A DNA stretch of 64,000 bases from Orientallactaga sibirica (lineage: Eukaryota; Chordata; Mammalia; Rodentia; Dipodidae): positions 1 through 64,000 of the forward strand of contig JAEOAD010000055.1 of assembly GCA_036365145.1 (NCBI GenBank). Reading direction: 5' to 3'. Made by a program: the position numbers and the translations under genes. Below the pieces are notes generated by a model, which saw nothing but the letters and a program-made list of their open reading frames with translations, was not told where the DNA came from and searched no databases. The stretch's first letter is position 1, and each line of letters begins with the position of its first letter. Shown piece by piece: positions 10,697 to 22,715 of the stretch.

Positions 10697-12596
10697 TGTC
10701 TCAGTGTAGCTTCAGTTTCCATTCCTCTCATTGCTGCCCATCATTTCCCTCCGCCACTTGTCCACTCTGAACGTCCCTCTCCCTCAGCCAGTGTCTCAGT
10801 TGGTAGAGATGCCTGTTCTTCCCCTCAAAGGGTCTGTACCCTCAGTTGCCTTGGCCTTCTGGGACCATGGATGCCTGGGTGACCCATTCGTGCCATTACT
10901 GAGCATAGGAGCACCAAGGGGATAACAGGCAACCCCTTGAGTTACGCACCTTCTCCTTTCTAACCCCACGAAGTGTCAGTGACCTGCTTGTGAAAATCAA
11001 GGCTGCTTACACCACACCTGCAGAACGCATCCGTTGTTGCCTCTAAACTACTTGGCTTGAAATCCACAAGTGCCCAGAAAGCAGCTCTCCCTCAAGTCCA
11101 GCAGAGCCCTCCTGCATCTCTTCTCCTTCCAGGAGCCAGGGCTTCTCCATCCACCAGAGCCCAAAGCAAAGCTTCCACAAGTGGGTCCCTGGATATGGCA
11201 CTATGAGGACCCACCCTTCCTTTTACCTTCCGCTCCTGGGCCTCTGGATCCCACTGCTGGATGGTTCAGTACATGTTCCACATTCTCTAGGATTGAAGGG
11301 TCTTAACACCCCCAGCCTAGCACCCTCCTTGTGCCTTTCACGTCAGCTACTTCCAGTCACATCCACTGTAGTATCAGTGGATCCCATGGGAATGTGCCCA
11401 TAGTCGTCCCTTCTTTACCATAAAGCCTAACCCCCGGGCTGAGGTGATGACCCAGTAAACCAGAACCCCGCTCCGCTCTGCGCTGGTCCCGGCTGAGGTG
11501 TTGTAGGCAGGGGAGGCCAGGCCACATCCCGAGCCTCCACAAGTTCCCATAGGAGGAACCTAGGCTCCAGGGTTAGCTGGGGTCGGATGCTGTCAGGTTG
11601 TCTGATCTCCAGAGATGAAGCTGCACTGCGGACTCTCTTGTTGGCGTACTGGAGGGTCCGCAGACACAGAGGCAAGATTGGCCTTCGTGGGTGAGAACCA
11701 TGCTGTTAGGCCACTGGGAGCCCTCCATTCTGACTCCTCCCTTGGCCAAGCTCTGGAATGGCTAAGAATAGAGGGTGGATAACCTCTGAGACAAGTCTGG
11801 GAGACATAAGAGTCCTCAGACTCAATGCCTGCAGCCGTGGATCCATCCGCATACCTCTTTCTTATCCCTTTCACGCCCTGACCGGCAGCCAAGTGAGTCA
11901 CCACTCTGCAGGAGTCAGAATCTATATCTCTCTTACATCACTGCTCACTCCGCCAAAGGCTCACAACCAGTGTATCACTGTTTGCTCACAGAGGAAAATA
12001 GCCACTCACACCAACTGACTGGTAAGCCTGCTTACACGTGCTCTCTTCCTCCAACCTCTAGTTATAGGGAAGCCCCAGGAGGTCTTAAGTGGGAATTACA
12101 GGAGGGGTATCAGTGTGTGACAGATCACTTGAAAGGGGCTGAGCCACCTGTTTGTGTGAATCATTTACATCCCATGCCTAGATGGGCCATTTCCATTCTG
12201 TGATGGATTGCTGCTGTGCCTGCCCAACCTTATCATGCCTTGATGGCACCAGTAATATCCAGCTCAGGAGAAGCAGCTGCAATCTCGTAATTACTTGATG
12301 TCCACCCCACCGTCAGTCTCTGCAAGGGCTCAGCAGTACATCAAAAGCTGCTCTTTGAACGTGTAGTTCTTTAATGCAGAGGGCAAGGTCTAGCTAGGAT
12401 TAAAATGCCATGTACCTGCTATTGGGGCTTGTCAGAGACCCAGCATCCCTGTCTCCATGGATACATCCAACACTATAGTGGCAATAGATTTGCTTGCCCT
12501 TCAACCTGGTCCGGATGCAGCGCCCTCTCTTCCTCTGGGCTGTACTTGAAATGGTTAGACTGCTGACCACTTGGAAAAGGCACTGGAATCGTGTTT
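10697..12596. other. repeat-poor intergenic stretch
   Basis: 1.9 kb without SINEs, unusual for this flank. Frames up to 103 codons are present on both strands, but none has recognisable motifs or flanking splice signals. A regulatory or unannotated transcript role cannot be excluded. Confidence 0.45.
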
Positions 12597-13203
12597 TTTA
12601 ACTTTTTATTTATTTGAGAGAGAGAGAGAGAATGGGCACACCAGGGCCTCTTGCCACTGCAAACTCCAGACACATGCACCACTTTGTACATCTAAATCTC
12701 TGTGTGTACTGGGGAATTGAACCCAGGCCAATAGGCTTTGAGTACCTTTGACACTGAACCATCTCCTCAGCCCCCAGGGATCATTTTTTAAAAAATATTT
12801 TGTTTATTTATTTATTTATTTGAGAAAGGGGAGAAAGAGAGAGAGAGAATGGAGGGCCTGTAGCCACTGCAAATGAACGCCATACGCATGGGCCACCTTG
12901 TGTGTCTGGCTTACGTGGGTACTGGGGAATCAAACCTAAGTCCTTCCGCTTTGCAGGCAAGTGCCTTAACCGCTAAGCTATCTCTCCAGTCTGGGATCAT
13001 CTTCTTTTTTTAATATATTTTTAAATTTTTTTTATTTGAGAAAGAGAGAGAGAGAGAGGCCTCCAGCCACTGCAAACAAACTCCAGATGCATGTGCCCCC
13101 TTGTGCATCTGGCTTACGTGGGTCCTGGAGAGTCGAACCAGAATACACTGGCTTTGCAGGCAAACGCCTTAACTGCTAAGCCATCTTTCCAGCCCCCTCC
13201 CCC
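12597..13203 (-). mobile_element. three inverted SINE-T copies in a row
   Basis: Copies at about 12597-12774, 12785-12993 and 13011-13197. The target GGATCAT(CTTCTT) recurs at 12778, 12994 and 13205, once at each junction, showing that the second and third copies entered the same target site one after another. Confidence 0.85.
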
Positions 13204-13217
13204 AGGATCATCTTCTT

Positions 13218-14233
13218 AATGAGGCATATGTTAACTCCAAAATCCTAACAACACACTTGACATATATATATCTCACTTAATACTTAGGTAGAATAACTTG
13301 TACCTCAGAAGGGATATCGCCCCTCACCTCCGGCTAAGGGTCCCTAAAACCTTCCCCTAGGCAGTGGGCTCCTCAATGGCTGCGGGGTTTCTCACCCATC
13401 GTCTCACATGTGCCTGTCTTATTAGGACATTCAGAGTGATGCCGCAGTTCTATTTCCCAAATGACACCATGGCATCCACGCGATCGACCAGAATGACCTT
13501 CCACAGAATGTCAGGACCACTGAGGTCTTAAGCCGACTGTATTATAATGAAAGCAGGGAATCGCCTCTCACTCTCACATCTGCATGCAAACAGCCGCTGG
13601 TTCTCCTTACTAATGGGGATGTTAAAGGACGCATTAACAGAGCGAAGGCCTGGTGCCAGAGGCTGGGCGGGTGTAGTCCAATAGAGACACTTCATGTAAA
13701 TAAGAGCTACACTTGAAGCCACCCACTGGATCATTCACTGCAATCCAAATGGTCCTTACAGCCATGAATACGGGGAAATTAACCGGTGGGTATAATGGGG
13801 ACTAGCACCTCGTGTCGTGTCTTTTATGCTTTTAAGGATACTATTAATTTTCGAGGTCAAATTTCCAACCTGTCGGTTCGGGAACTTAATGAATAGTTTT
13901 AATTGTAGGCTGTTATTTGGGGGGGGGGGGGGGCAGGGCTGTCACACAGCAAAAAGCTGCATTCAGTCTGCAGGTTGGGAATGCAGAAACAAGATGTGAG
14001 CAGAGAATGTACAGGTAGGAGTCACAAGGTAGTGATCAAAGTCAGAGGATTCACTGAGACCATGCCAGAAAAAAATCATGTCAGAAGCTTCTAAACTCGG
14101 CATTGACAAACTGAACTCGGGGACAGAAAAGGGTAGTGCAATGTGCCTTCACATCCAAGCTGGAGACCTGAGCCTTTCCTATCAGGTGTTTGGTGGTCTG
14201 GTCCTGTCACTCCAACTCTCTCCTTTACGCCAT
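13218..14233. other. intergenic stretch with a poly-G run
   Basis: No gene recognised. A run of about 15 G lies near 13919-13933. Neither strand shows coding signal. Confidence 0.45.
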
Positions 14234-14248
14234 CAATATGGAACTTTC

Positions 14249-14618
14249 TTTAAAAATATTTTATTTGCAGGGCGTGGTGGCGCACGCCTTTAATCCCAGT
14301 ACTCGGGAGGCGGAGGTAGGAGGATCGCCGAGAGTTCGAGGCCACCCTGAGACTACATAGTTAATTCCAGGTCAGCCTGGACCAGAGTGAGACCCTACCT
14401 TGAAAAACCAAAAAATATATATATTTTTTATTTATTTATCTATCTGAGAGAGAAAGAGATGGGGGGGGAGGCACACTAGGGCCTCCAGCCACCGAAAAGG
14501 AAATCCAATCGCGTGCGCCCCCTTGTGCATCTGGCTTACGTGGGTCCTGGAGAATCAACCAGGGAACCTTTGGCTTTGCAGGCAAACGCCTTAACCTCTA
14601 AGCCATCTCTCCAGCCTC
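14249..14618 (-). mobile_element. inverted SINE-T with a B1 (+) nested in its tail
   Basis: A T-rich tail piece (14249-14267) is followed by a plus-strand B1 (about 14268-14411) and then the remainder of an inverted SINE-T. One target duplication, CAATATGGAACTTTC (14234-14248) / CAATGTGGAACTTTC (14619-14633), encloses all of it. Confidence 0.87.
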
Positions 14619-14633
14619 CAATGTGGAACTTTC

Positions 14634-14970
14634 AAATGCTCCCAAAATGTGCTGCGCTCACTTCCTATTCCACGCCATCACCTAAGCATTCTTCCATCTG
14701 GAGTGCACTTCCCAGTCCCTCCTTCAGAGTTTTCACATTTTAAGCTCCCACGTCACTCGTCTGCAGCCTTCTCTGACCACCCTCCCCACCCAGGAGAAGT
14801 CACCATCTCCTTCCTGCATGTCTTCCTACACGTGGCCTGTCCCAGCACCCAGCACTGAGAAGCTCGGCTCACCTCTGCCAGCCCTTAGGACTCCCTGCCA
14901 GACCATGAGGTCCTGGAGGACATGGACTGCGCCCTTTTGTACCCACAGCCATCTGCATTTGCATCTAATC
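14634..14970 (+). mobile_element. L2 LINE 3' fragment
   Basis: Shows the old L2 3'-end order: 'TGGAGTGCACTTCCC', 'CCTTCTCTGACCACCCT', 'CATGAGGTCCTGGAGGACATGGACTG' type blocks. Recognised by eye; boundaries approximate. Confidence 0.6.
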
Positions 14971-15342
14971 AAGAACTTAGTGTCTTTCTGGAAACTAATA
15001 GATCTCACCCGGGTCCAGCTCGAGATGGGGGGATTTCAGAACAGCCAATCAGAGTCAAGGATATGGCCCTGATTATTTCTGTTTTCTCCTCCTTGTGCAG
15101 AGTGCACAGTAGTCACTAGCCCTCATTATGTCGTTCTCACTTTTCCTTCATCCCCAGGCTCCGTTTACATGTAATACGGCCCATAGGGCGAGAGTGAGGT
15201 TTGCCATAGGCTTCTGGAAACACTTTCACTTTCCTGACCAAAAGGACACTTAGCTTGGCTCTCCCTTGTCTCTTCTCTCATCCTCTGGTCTGGAATACAG
15301 ATGCCAAGTCTGAAATGGAAACTTCTTCACCACTCTCTCTAC

Positions 15343-15910
15343 ACTTTTTTGTTTTTTGTTTTTTTTGTTTTCTGAGGTAGGGTCTCACTCTAGCCCAGGC
15401 TGACCTGGAATTAACTATGTAGTCTCAGGGTGGCCTTGAACTCACGGCAATCCTCCTATCTCTGCCTCCCGAGTGCTGGGATTAAAGGCGTGCACCACCA
15501 TGCCTGGCTCACTTTTTTTTTTTTTTTTTGAAACAGAGTCTCACTATGTAGCTCAGGTTGGCATCAAATTCCACACCCTTCTCCCTCACCTTCTTGCGTG
15601 CTGGGATTAAAGGCATGAGCCACTACACCCAGCTCTTTCCTCACCCATCTTGTACTGCTAGTAGGCCACAAATCAGCCCTCTGAGTGTAGCAGAGTAGAC
15701 AGTCCTAGGAGTCAGAGCCTTAGATGGCACCTTAGAAGCAATGCCCAATCTTTTGTTGTTGTTTGTTTTGGTTTTGGTTTTGGTTTTCAAGGCAGGGTTT
15801 GGCAGCTCAGGCTGACCTGGAATTCAATATGTAGTCTCAGGCTGGCCTCGAACTCACAGCGATCCTCCTACTTCTGTCTCCTGAGCATGGGGATTAAAGT
15901 GTCTCACACC
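15343..15910 (-). mobile_element. cluster of three B1-type SINEs
   Basis: Copies at about 15343-15510, 15511-15635 (diverged) and 15755-15910, all inverted with T-rich tails at the left. The first is close to consensus. Confidence 0.85.
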
Positions 15911-16209
15911 TCTCCTTGCATGAAGTAATGCAGTGTCCTGATTCCTAATGGGCAGAAAGCATTGCTGAGTCAGAATGGGTAGGCCGGCACAACCTAATGG
16001 CCGGGAAGTGCTCCAAGTGGAAGTCATACTGGCACCAGAGTTAAGGTAAACGTCCAGGTTGGTTGGTTGGTTCCATTAAGCTCTGGGTGCTGTGGGGAAA
16101 CTTGGAAGCAAGGGAATGCTTCACACGTGGGATTGGACTATCAGCCCTCACCCTGTAAACTAGTCTAATCGGTCCCTTTTAGCATTCATATTCGTTTTAT
16201 CACTTCATT
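15911..16209. other. intergenic stretch without assigned features
   Basis: No convincing feature. Confidence 0.4.
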
Positions 16210-16325
16210 CGTCTAGAGAACTCTTACTGCACTTGGCAAGTAGAGGCAGGAGGATCAACAGTACAAAACAAGTTGGAGGCCAGTCTGGGCTACATGAGGC
16301 CCTGTCTCAAAAAGAGAAAAAAAAA
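16210..16325 (+). mobile_element. diverged B1 fragment
   Basis: GGCAAGTAGAGGCAGGAGGATCA through GGCTACATGAGGCCCTGTCTCAAAAA matches a B1 right part. Confidence 0.6.
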
Positions 16326-16599
16326 TCTTTGTATTGCCTTTAAAAAAAAATGGGTAAATTACAAAGATATGACGTGATCGACTTGTCAGTATCTGTGTTT
16401 TCTTATTTTTTTCATATGTGCTCATTTCATGTAATAACCTTCACAAAGGCAATCATGTGGCCCTCGCTTTCAGACAACTTGCAATGTTGAGTAGTAACAT
16501 GAATTGGGGTGAATGGGAATGACTATAAACATGATATTCAGGACACCATAATGAACAGAATTAGGATGAGCTAAAGCAAAATTATATACTTATATAAAA

Positions 16600-16850
16600 T
16601 AGGGGTATTGGGCTGTCAGATAGACCGGGTTTGAGACCTGATTCTACTACTTCGTAGCTTTATGCTGTATGACCTTGGGGAAATCACCTACCCTCTTCCC
16701 TCTTTATGTCTCAGGAACATCTGCATTCCTGTTTCCTAGGATGCTGTCTGGATGCGTGTGTACAGAACACACATAATGCCTTTAATGCACGAGATGCTTT
16801 TGGCACAGAGCTTTGAACATGGGAAGTGCTTAATAAGAAGATGTTATCAC
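16600..16850 (-). mobile_element. MIR SINE
   Basis: In rc orientation it shows the MIR core order: 'GCTGTATGACCTTGGGGAAATC', 'CTTCCCTCTTTATGTCTCAGG', and a far 'GTGCTTAATAAG'-type end. Ancient and diverged. Confidence 0.6.
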
Positions 16851-17505
16851 TGGTTCTCTATGTAAACTATGCCATAAGTCATTTTTTTCTAATCTTTACA
16901 ACAGCATGAGTGATTATATCTCATTTAGTCATCATAATATGACTATAATTATGTCTCATAGTAATCATTTACGTTAACTGCATACTCACCAGCCTTTCCC
17001 TTTGTCCTCATTCTGAGAAAGTAGCTATTGTTTGTGTCTTCACAGCTCCGGAGTTGGGAAAGCCAGATGCCTCTCTAGCCTGTAGGGTATAAATCCTGAT
17101 TCGTTTAACCCAGTCAAGGTAATACCACCCGTCTATGGAGTGACTGGTCCATTCTCTCCAGTTACCTCCTTGTCCAAGAAATGTTCTGGTTTCAGTTCTA
17201 GTCTTGCTGAACCCCTAGAATCCTTTCGTTCTGGGCAAATTGGAGGGAAGAATGCTTTAATCAAAGTGCTCCTGTGGAGCAGGTGGCATTTCAGGAAGAA
17301 TGAGGGTGGCATAGAGTGGCATTATGCACTGTAATATGCTGGAGAAAGGAGATGGAACTGTGGTAGGGATTCGTACATAAAGTGAGCATATATGAAAAAA
17401 TCAGGAGATATAGATACTGACAAATCAGTCAGTTCATATCTTTGTACAACACCCATTTTTTAAAAGTAATACAGTAATACAAATTTTTTTTCCTCTTCCT
17501 GTTTC
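16851..17505. other. intergenic stretch without assigned features
   Basis: AT-rich. A 64-codon frame at 17140 has no recognisable features. Confidence 0.4.
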
Positions 17506-17658
17506 TCTCTCTTTCTTTGGTTTTTCAAGGCAGAGTCTCACTCTAGCCCAGGCTGACCTGTAATTCACTATGCAGTCCCAAGCTGGCCTCAAACTCACAA
17601 TGACCCCTCTCCATCTCTGCCTCCAAGTGCTGGGATTAAAGACATGCACCACCATACC

Positions 17659-17706
<48 letters not shown>

Positions 17707-17970
17707 TTTTGTTTTACGAGGTAAGGTCTCGCTGTAGCCCAGACTGACCTGGAATTCACTATGTAGTCTCGGGTGGCCTTGAACTCATGGCAATCCTCCT
17801 ACCTCTGCCTCCCGAGTGCTGGGATTAAAGGCGTGCACCACCACGCCCAGACTTTTCTCTCTTTTTGATACAGGGTCTCGTAGATGATGCTGGCCACAAA
17901 CTTGCTATGTAGTTGAGGATGACCTTGAACTGTTGATCCTCCTGCCTCTACCTCCCAGGTATGGGGATTA
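17506..17970 (-). mobile_element. three inverted B1 copies with a (TC)n tract between
   Basis: Copies at about 17510-17663, 17705-17853 and 17855-17970. A pure (TC)n run of about 40 bp occupies 17664-17703. Confidence 0.82.
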
Positions 17971-17989
17971 TAGATGTATTAATCGGGAT

Positions 17990-18420
17990 TCTCTAGAGGA
18001 ACAGGATTGATGGAATGAATATGAATGATGAAGAGGACTGATTCGATTGACATATATGATATAGGCTAGACAGTCCAACAATAGCTTTCTGCAGACTGGA
18101 GAGTCAGAGAACCGAGTGGCTGCTCAGTTCACAGAGCTGGATGTCTCTGCAGTCCCAATCTGGTACTAAAGGTCTGAAGGATTCCTAGAGAGCTTTCCAT
18201 TGCCCAGGAAGGACAGCAGAGACAGGGCAGATGCCTGTGCCAGCAAATAGCATGGGCAGCCAGCCCTGTTCTTTCCTGGAACCTCTCTACGTATAGTCCT
18301 CTCTCTGGGGAAAGGTCTTTCTTCCCCAGCTAGTCCTACCTGGCAACAATCTCACAGACAACAGAACATCTCAACAGGCATGCCTCATTACATCCAGCTT
18401 CACTGTAGTAATACATACAT
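17990..18420. repeat. old interspersed repeat, family not assigned
   Basis: Begins ATTCTCTAGAGGAACAGGATTGATGGAATG, a widely dispersed mammalian repeat motif. The 3' block with GGGGAAAGGTC...CCTACCTGGCAAC resembles 25660-25800 in this window. Confidence 0.4.
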
Positions 18421-18639
18421 TGCCTTTTTCTCTGAAGCTTGTCTACTCTGTCGCCCACCCTCTTGGTGGGTCACCAGCCAGCAACCGAAATACTTCTCCG
18501 AAGCGTGGGACACTGCAAGAACTGCCAGCTTCATTTGCCTGTTGATCTAGGGGCACCATTCTCATTCTTACATTTGTGGTCTCCAGGAATTGGCCGCTAA
18601 TAGTTAATGCTTTTATCATTGGCCCTGGGTTGGGTGTGG
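18421..18639. other. intergenic stretch without assigned features
   Basis: No convincing feature. Confidence 0.4.
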
Positions 18640-18815
18640 TTTTTGTTTTGGTTTTGTTTTTGGTTTTTTTGCTTTTACGAGGTAGGGTCTTGCTCTAGCC
18701 CAGGCTGACCTGGAATTCACTATGTGGTCTCAGGCTGGCCTCAAACTCACGGCGTTCCTCCTACTTCTGCCTCCCGAGTGCTGGGATTAAAGGCATGCAA
18801 CACCACGCCCAGCTC
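18640..18815 (-). mobile_element. B1 SINE
   Basis: Full inverted copy, T-rich tail left, ending GGCATGCAACACCACGCCCAGC. Confidence 0.88.
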
Positions 18816-19139
18816 ACTGGCCCATCTTTGGTGGTCAGTTTTGTTGCCTTCAATGTCCAGAATTCTGATCTCTCCAAAGTAAGCTGTGATCATAGCCTAA
18901 GTGTCCCTATCACTGCCGCCACAGCAAGTGTGACTTCCTCAATGATGTACGTATCTTATCCAATATCCCATACTTCACAAGTGTAATCTTGTTCCACCCC
19001 AGACCTGGGAATCCAACTATATCAGATCTTCCCAGAAAGCAAGAATGAATACTGTTGTGAGTGTGTTTAAAGAAACATCAACAACAATTTTTGCTCACAG
19101 TCCACTGGGTAGGCACTTCAAGAGTTCTTTCTCATCAAC
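18816..19139. other. intergenic stretch without assigned features
   Basis: No convincing feature. Confidence 0.4.
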
Positions 19140-19318
19140 TTTTTAAAACTACCTATTTTATTTGTTTGTTTGTTTATTAGAGGGAAAGAGGCAGGTAGAG
19201 AGAGAATGGGCACATCAGGGCCTCTAGCCACTGCAAGCAAACTCAGATGCAAGCACCACCCTGTGCATCTGGCTTACATGGGTTCAGGGAAATTGAAGTC
19301 ATCTCTCTAGCCCAACAT
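19140..19318 (-). mobile_element. SINE-T, internally shortened
   Basis: Inverted copy lacking part of the body between the B-box region and the head (GGTTCAGGGAAATTGAAGTCATCTCTC). Confidence 0.8.
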
Positions 19319-19339
19319 TTTTCTTCTACATTTTAATAT

Positions 19340-20970
19340 ATTTATTTTTTTATTAACAACTTCCATAATTGTAGACGATATCCCATGGTAATTCCCTCCC
19401 TCCCCCACTTTCCCCTTTGAAACTCCACTCTCCATCATATCCCCTCCCCCTCTCAATCAGTCTCTCTTTTATTTTGATGTCATGATCTTTTCTTCCTATT
19501 ATGATGGTCTTGTGTAGGTAGGGTCAGGGACTGTAAGGTCATGAATATCCGGGTCATTTTGTGTCTGGATTGTGTTGTAGGAGTCCTACTGTGGTGGTTT
19601 GATTCAGGTGTCCCCCTTAAACTTAGGTATTCTGAATGCTAGTCTCCCCAGCTGATGGCAATTGGAAATTAAAGCCTCCTAGAGGCAGAGTATTGTTGGG
19701 GGCAGGCTTATGGGTTTTATAGCCAGTTGCCCCTTGCCTGTTCCTATTGTCCATTTTATATTGGCCAGGAGGTGATGTCCATCCTCGGCTCATGTCATCG
19801 TTTTCCCTGCCATCATGGAGCTTCCCCCTCGAGCCCATAAGCCAAAATAAACCTCTTTTTTTTTTTTTTTTCCCACAAGCTGCTCTTAGCTGGGTGATTT
19901 CTACCAGCAATGCAAACCTGACTGCAACACCTACCCTTCCTTTGGCTCTTACATTCTTTCCGCCCCCTCTTCCACAATGGACCCTGAGCCTAGAAGGTGT
20001 GTTAGAGATATTTCAGTGCTGAGCACTCCTCTGTCCCTTCTCAGCACCATGGTGCCTTCTGAGTCATCCCAAGGTCACCACCATCTGAAAAGAGAAGCTT
20101 CTCTAACCAAAAGTGAGAGTAGCATTAATAGATGGGTATGAACATTAAGAGAAGTGCTTACCGGGCAGTTTGGTGAGCATAGTATATACTTTTAGCCAAA
20201 CACCAGTAGACGTTACACCCCTAGGACTCATGACTCCCCCTGTTGTAGGTTTTCAGTATCAGGGATGTATTCCCTCCCATGGAGCAGGCCTCCAGTCCAA
20301 TTAGAGAGCAGATGGTTTCCCCCATACATAACAGACATGCCATTATTGCACCTGTTGGCTCATTTGGCCTGACTGGACAAATTTAAGGCTTGCAGTGTCC
20401 ACTGTTGAGTATCTTCACTGGTGATTTCTCTCTCTCCCATTGAACTGCATGCAGCGTAGCTTTTTCCAGCTTTTTGTCAACTGGTCCACATGGAGGAGGT
20501 TTTCAGCTCAGCTGCAGCAGAATTTCTCAGTGACCTTGCAGCCCAAGTATGTGGAGTCTTCAGCAACAGAGTCTTACCATCTATTCCTGGTGGGAAACCA
20601 AGGGCCTCAGCAATGGCCTATAATGTTTTGGGGGTATCAGGGACCTCCCTGGCCAAGAACTTACTGGAAGGTATCCCATCCCTGGCACTGAAAATTTTCT
20701 AGTAACAACCTATGTCTACTGGGTGTTCCATTGTCCAAAAAAGTAGGTTTCCATATGACTTATTCATATCTTCTTAGATTTTGATTAGCCTTCCCTCCTT
20801 TACTCAGTCTCTTCCCCTGACCTCACTTAGGCATTTTCACCCCCATTAATCTGTTCTTCTACTTACATATATGCAGCACCATCCCCATTAAGTTCCCCCT
20901 CCCTCCCTTTCTATTACCTTTGCCAACTTTTTTTTATTGTTGTCCACAGATAGTTGAGCCCTTTAATAAC
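19340..20970 (-). mobile_element. L1-type 3' region, 5'-truncated, split by an LTR
   Basis: Starts in T-rich sequence (rc of a poly-A tail), then TTAACAACTTCCATAATTG, and runs about 1.3 kb besides the LTR insertion. A second partial copy is at about 27800-28061 (GACAACTTCCTTAATTGTAGAC ...), and part of the region near 19940-20040 recurs at 27235-27390, so it is a dispersed repeat. Assignment to a lineage-specific L1 3' UTR is from general resemblance and is inference. Confidence 0.55.
19590..19929 (+). mobile_element. solo LTR-like element with perfect 5-bp target duplication
   Basis: 340 bp, TGTGGTGGTTTGATTC ... GACTGCAACA, TG/CA termini, internal AAAATAAACC before a T run. CCTAC precedes (19585-19589) and follows (19930-19934). 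The paralogous repeat near 28050 has a single CCTAC with no LTR, which is an empty site in the same window. Confidence 0.88.
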
Positions 20971-21002
20971 CCTCTTTTCCATCATGGCTTATGTTTTAGA
21001 AA

Positions 21003-21150
21003 CTCAGCCAGGCATGATGTCTCACACCGTTAGTCCCAGCACTCAGGAGGCTGAGGTACAAGGATTGTTGTGAGCTCAAGGCTAGCCTGGGCTACAAAGT
21101 GAGTTCCAGGTCAGCCTGGGTTCGAGTGAGACCCTGCCTCAAAAAAATTT
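21003..21150 (+). mobile_element. B1 SINE, diverged
   Basis: AGCCAGGCATGATGTCTCACAC through GAGTGAGACCCTGCCTCAAAAAAA. Confidence 0.82.
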
Positions 21151-21890
21151 CACATACTGCCTAACTGTAACCCTTGTTACTTGAAATTCTACTCAGACTG
21201 CATTCACCTTTAGAAATCATGGGATTAACATTCCCAAGAATAATGGCAAAAATTAGTGTTCCATAAAGAAATGAGCTGCTATCAGACATACTCAGAATCT
21301 CTTGCAGAAGGTGATATTTTGCCAATGGTAATCAGTGAGTATAGACCTGTAAAGGCAATATACATATTTTCTAGCCCAGTGGCCAAATTCAGGATTATTG
21401 GCACCATGATAGACTATTTCAAAGCTATCCAGATAGCTTTGGAAATAGGCATACCCGTTCATTGCAGTGGATAAAGATGACTCTGAGTTTGGAGAGCTAG
21501 CCCTTGTTTCTGTTCTTTGGAAGAACTCAGACATACCAGAAAGCCTCAACATTCAGTTTGATCTAATTTGGTGCTACCTCCCACATGAAAACATGGGGAG
21601 ATGGGTCAGTACCACTGGTAGGGCATCGTGCTTCGGGTGCAATTTGAATGTGTTTTTCTATGAGCTTAAGCTCTTCCTCCACCAGCAGTTCCTGCTCAAA
21701 GTAACCCATTTTGTTTGCACAAATGACGCAGCACAAGCACACAGAGACGATGGTTTCATCTGATACATAATCAACACGAGCCGGCCTTCTAGGTAATTAG
21801 ACCAGAACATGCTGTTGCAATAATTATAAGCCAGCTGTGTAGTAATAGGAATGCTTACTCAATAAACTTGCTGCCTGAATTTACCTCTGT
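21151..21890. other. unassigned stretch with overlapping open frames
   Basis: Two plus-strand frames (21256-21474 and 21467-21763) overlap by 8 bp and could be one frame broken by a shift. A minus-strand frame of 86 codons overlaps them. I do not recognise the proteins. An AATAAA lies at about 21860, followed by GT-rich sequence, so an old retroviral internal piece or a processed pseudogene is possible. No function is claimed. Confidence 0.3.
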
Positions 21891-21892
21891 GG

Positions 21893-22096
21893 TCTTTTTT
21901 TAAAATTATTTATTTAATAGAGACAGAGAGGCAGAGAGAGAGATTGAATATGGGTGCACCAGGGTCTCCTGCCGCTGCCAACAAATACTAGACAAATGTG
22001 TCACCCTGTGCATCTGGTTTTACGTGGGTATTTTACGTGGGTACCATCAGGCCCTGCAAGCAAGTACCTCCAATCACTAATCTCTCTCTCCAGACT
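21893..22096 (-). mobile_element. SINE-T, diverged
   Basis: Inverted copy with a local duplication of TTTTACGTGGGTA near 22018-22042. Confidence 0.8.
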
Positions 22097-22298
22097 CCTC
22101 TTATGGCCTTTCTCAAGGTTTGGCCCATGGTCACTTGACCCCGTGTGCTTGGTCAGGGATCATGGCAGCAGGAGTGTGCCGTGAAGAAAATTCCTCACCT
22201 CGTCTCACACAAAAAGCACAGGGCACTACAGGAAGGAGCTGGGGTAATATACTCCCACCTACCTCCACCTCTGACCCTTCCCTCCAGGCCTCGTTCTT

Positions 22299-22526
22299 TT
22301 ATTATTTTTTTATATATATATTTATTTGAGAGCAACAGATAGAGAAAGAAGCAGAGAGAAAGAGAGAGAATGGGCACACCAGGGCCTCCAACCATTGCAA
22401 ACGAACTCCAGATGCATGCGCCACCTTGTACATCTGGCTTACGTGGGTACTGGGGAATCGAGCCTCAAACCGGGCTCCTTAAGCTTCACAAGCAAGTGTT
22501 TAACCACTAAGCCATCTCTCCAGCCC
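22299..22526 (-). mobile_element. SINE-T with 14-bp target duplication
   Basis: CAGGCCTCGTTCTT flanks it at 22285-22298 and 22527-22540. Confidence 0.92.
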
Positions 22527-22626
22527 CAGGCCTCGTTCTTAGACCTCTGATTTCTCTCTCTCTCTAATAAATAAACTAAATAAAACATTTAAAACAATGA
22601 ATTGAAAAGCAAACAAACAAAAAAAA

Positions 22627-22715
22627 AGAGGCCACCCTGAGACTACATAGTGAATTCCAGGTCAGCCTGGACCAGAGTGAGACCCTACCTCACAAAAAAA
22701 AAAAAAAAAAAAAGA
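22627..22715 (+). mobile_element. B1 3' fragment
   Basis: GAGGCCACCCTGAGACTACATAG through the CCTACCTCACAAAAA tail, inserted into an A-rich (CAAA)n stretch. Confidence 0.8.

Noticed and set aside
10388..10882. 164-codon frame over the pyrimidine tract
   Set aside because: Translation of a simple repeat next to an ID element.
13919..13933. Poly-G run as a functional element
   Set aside because: A homopolymer of about 15 G may be a microsatellite or an assembly artefact; nothing nearby gives it a role.
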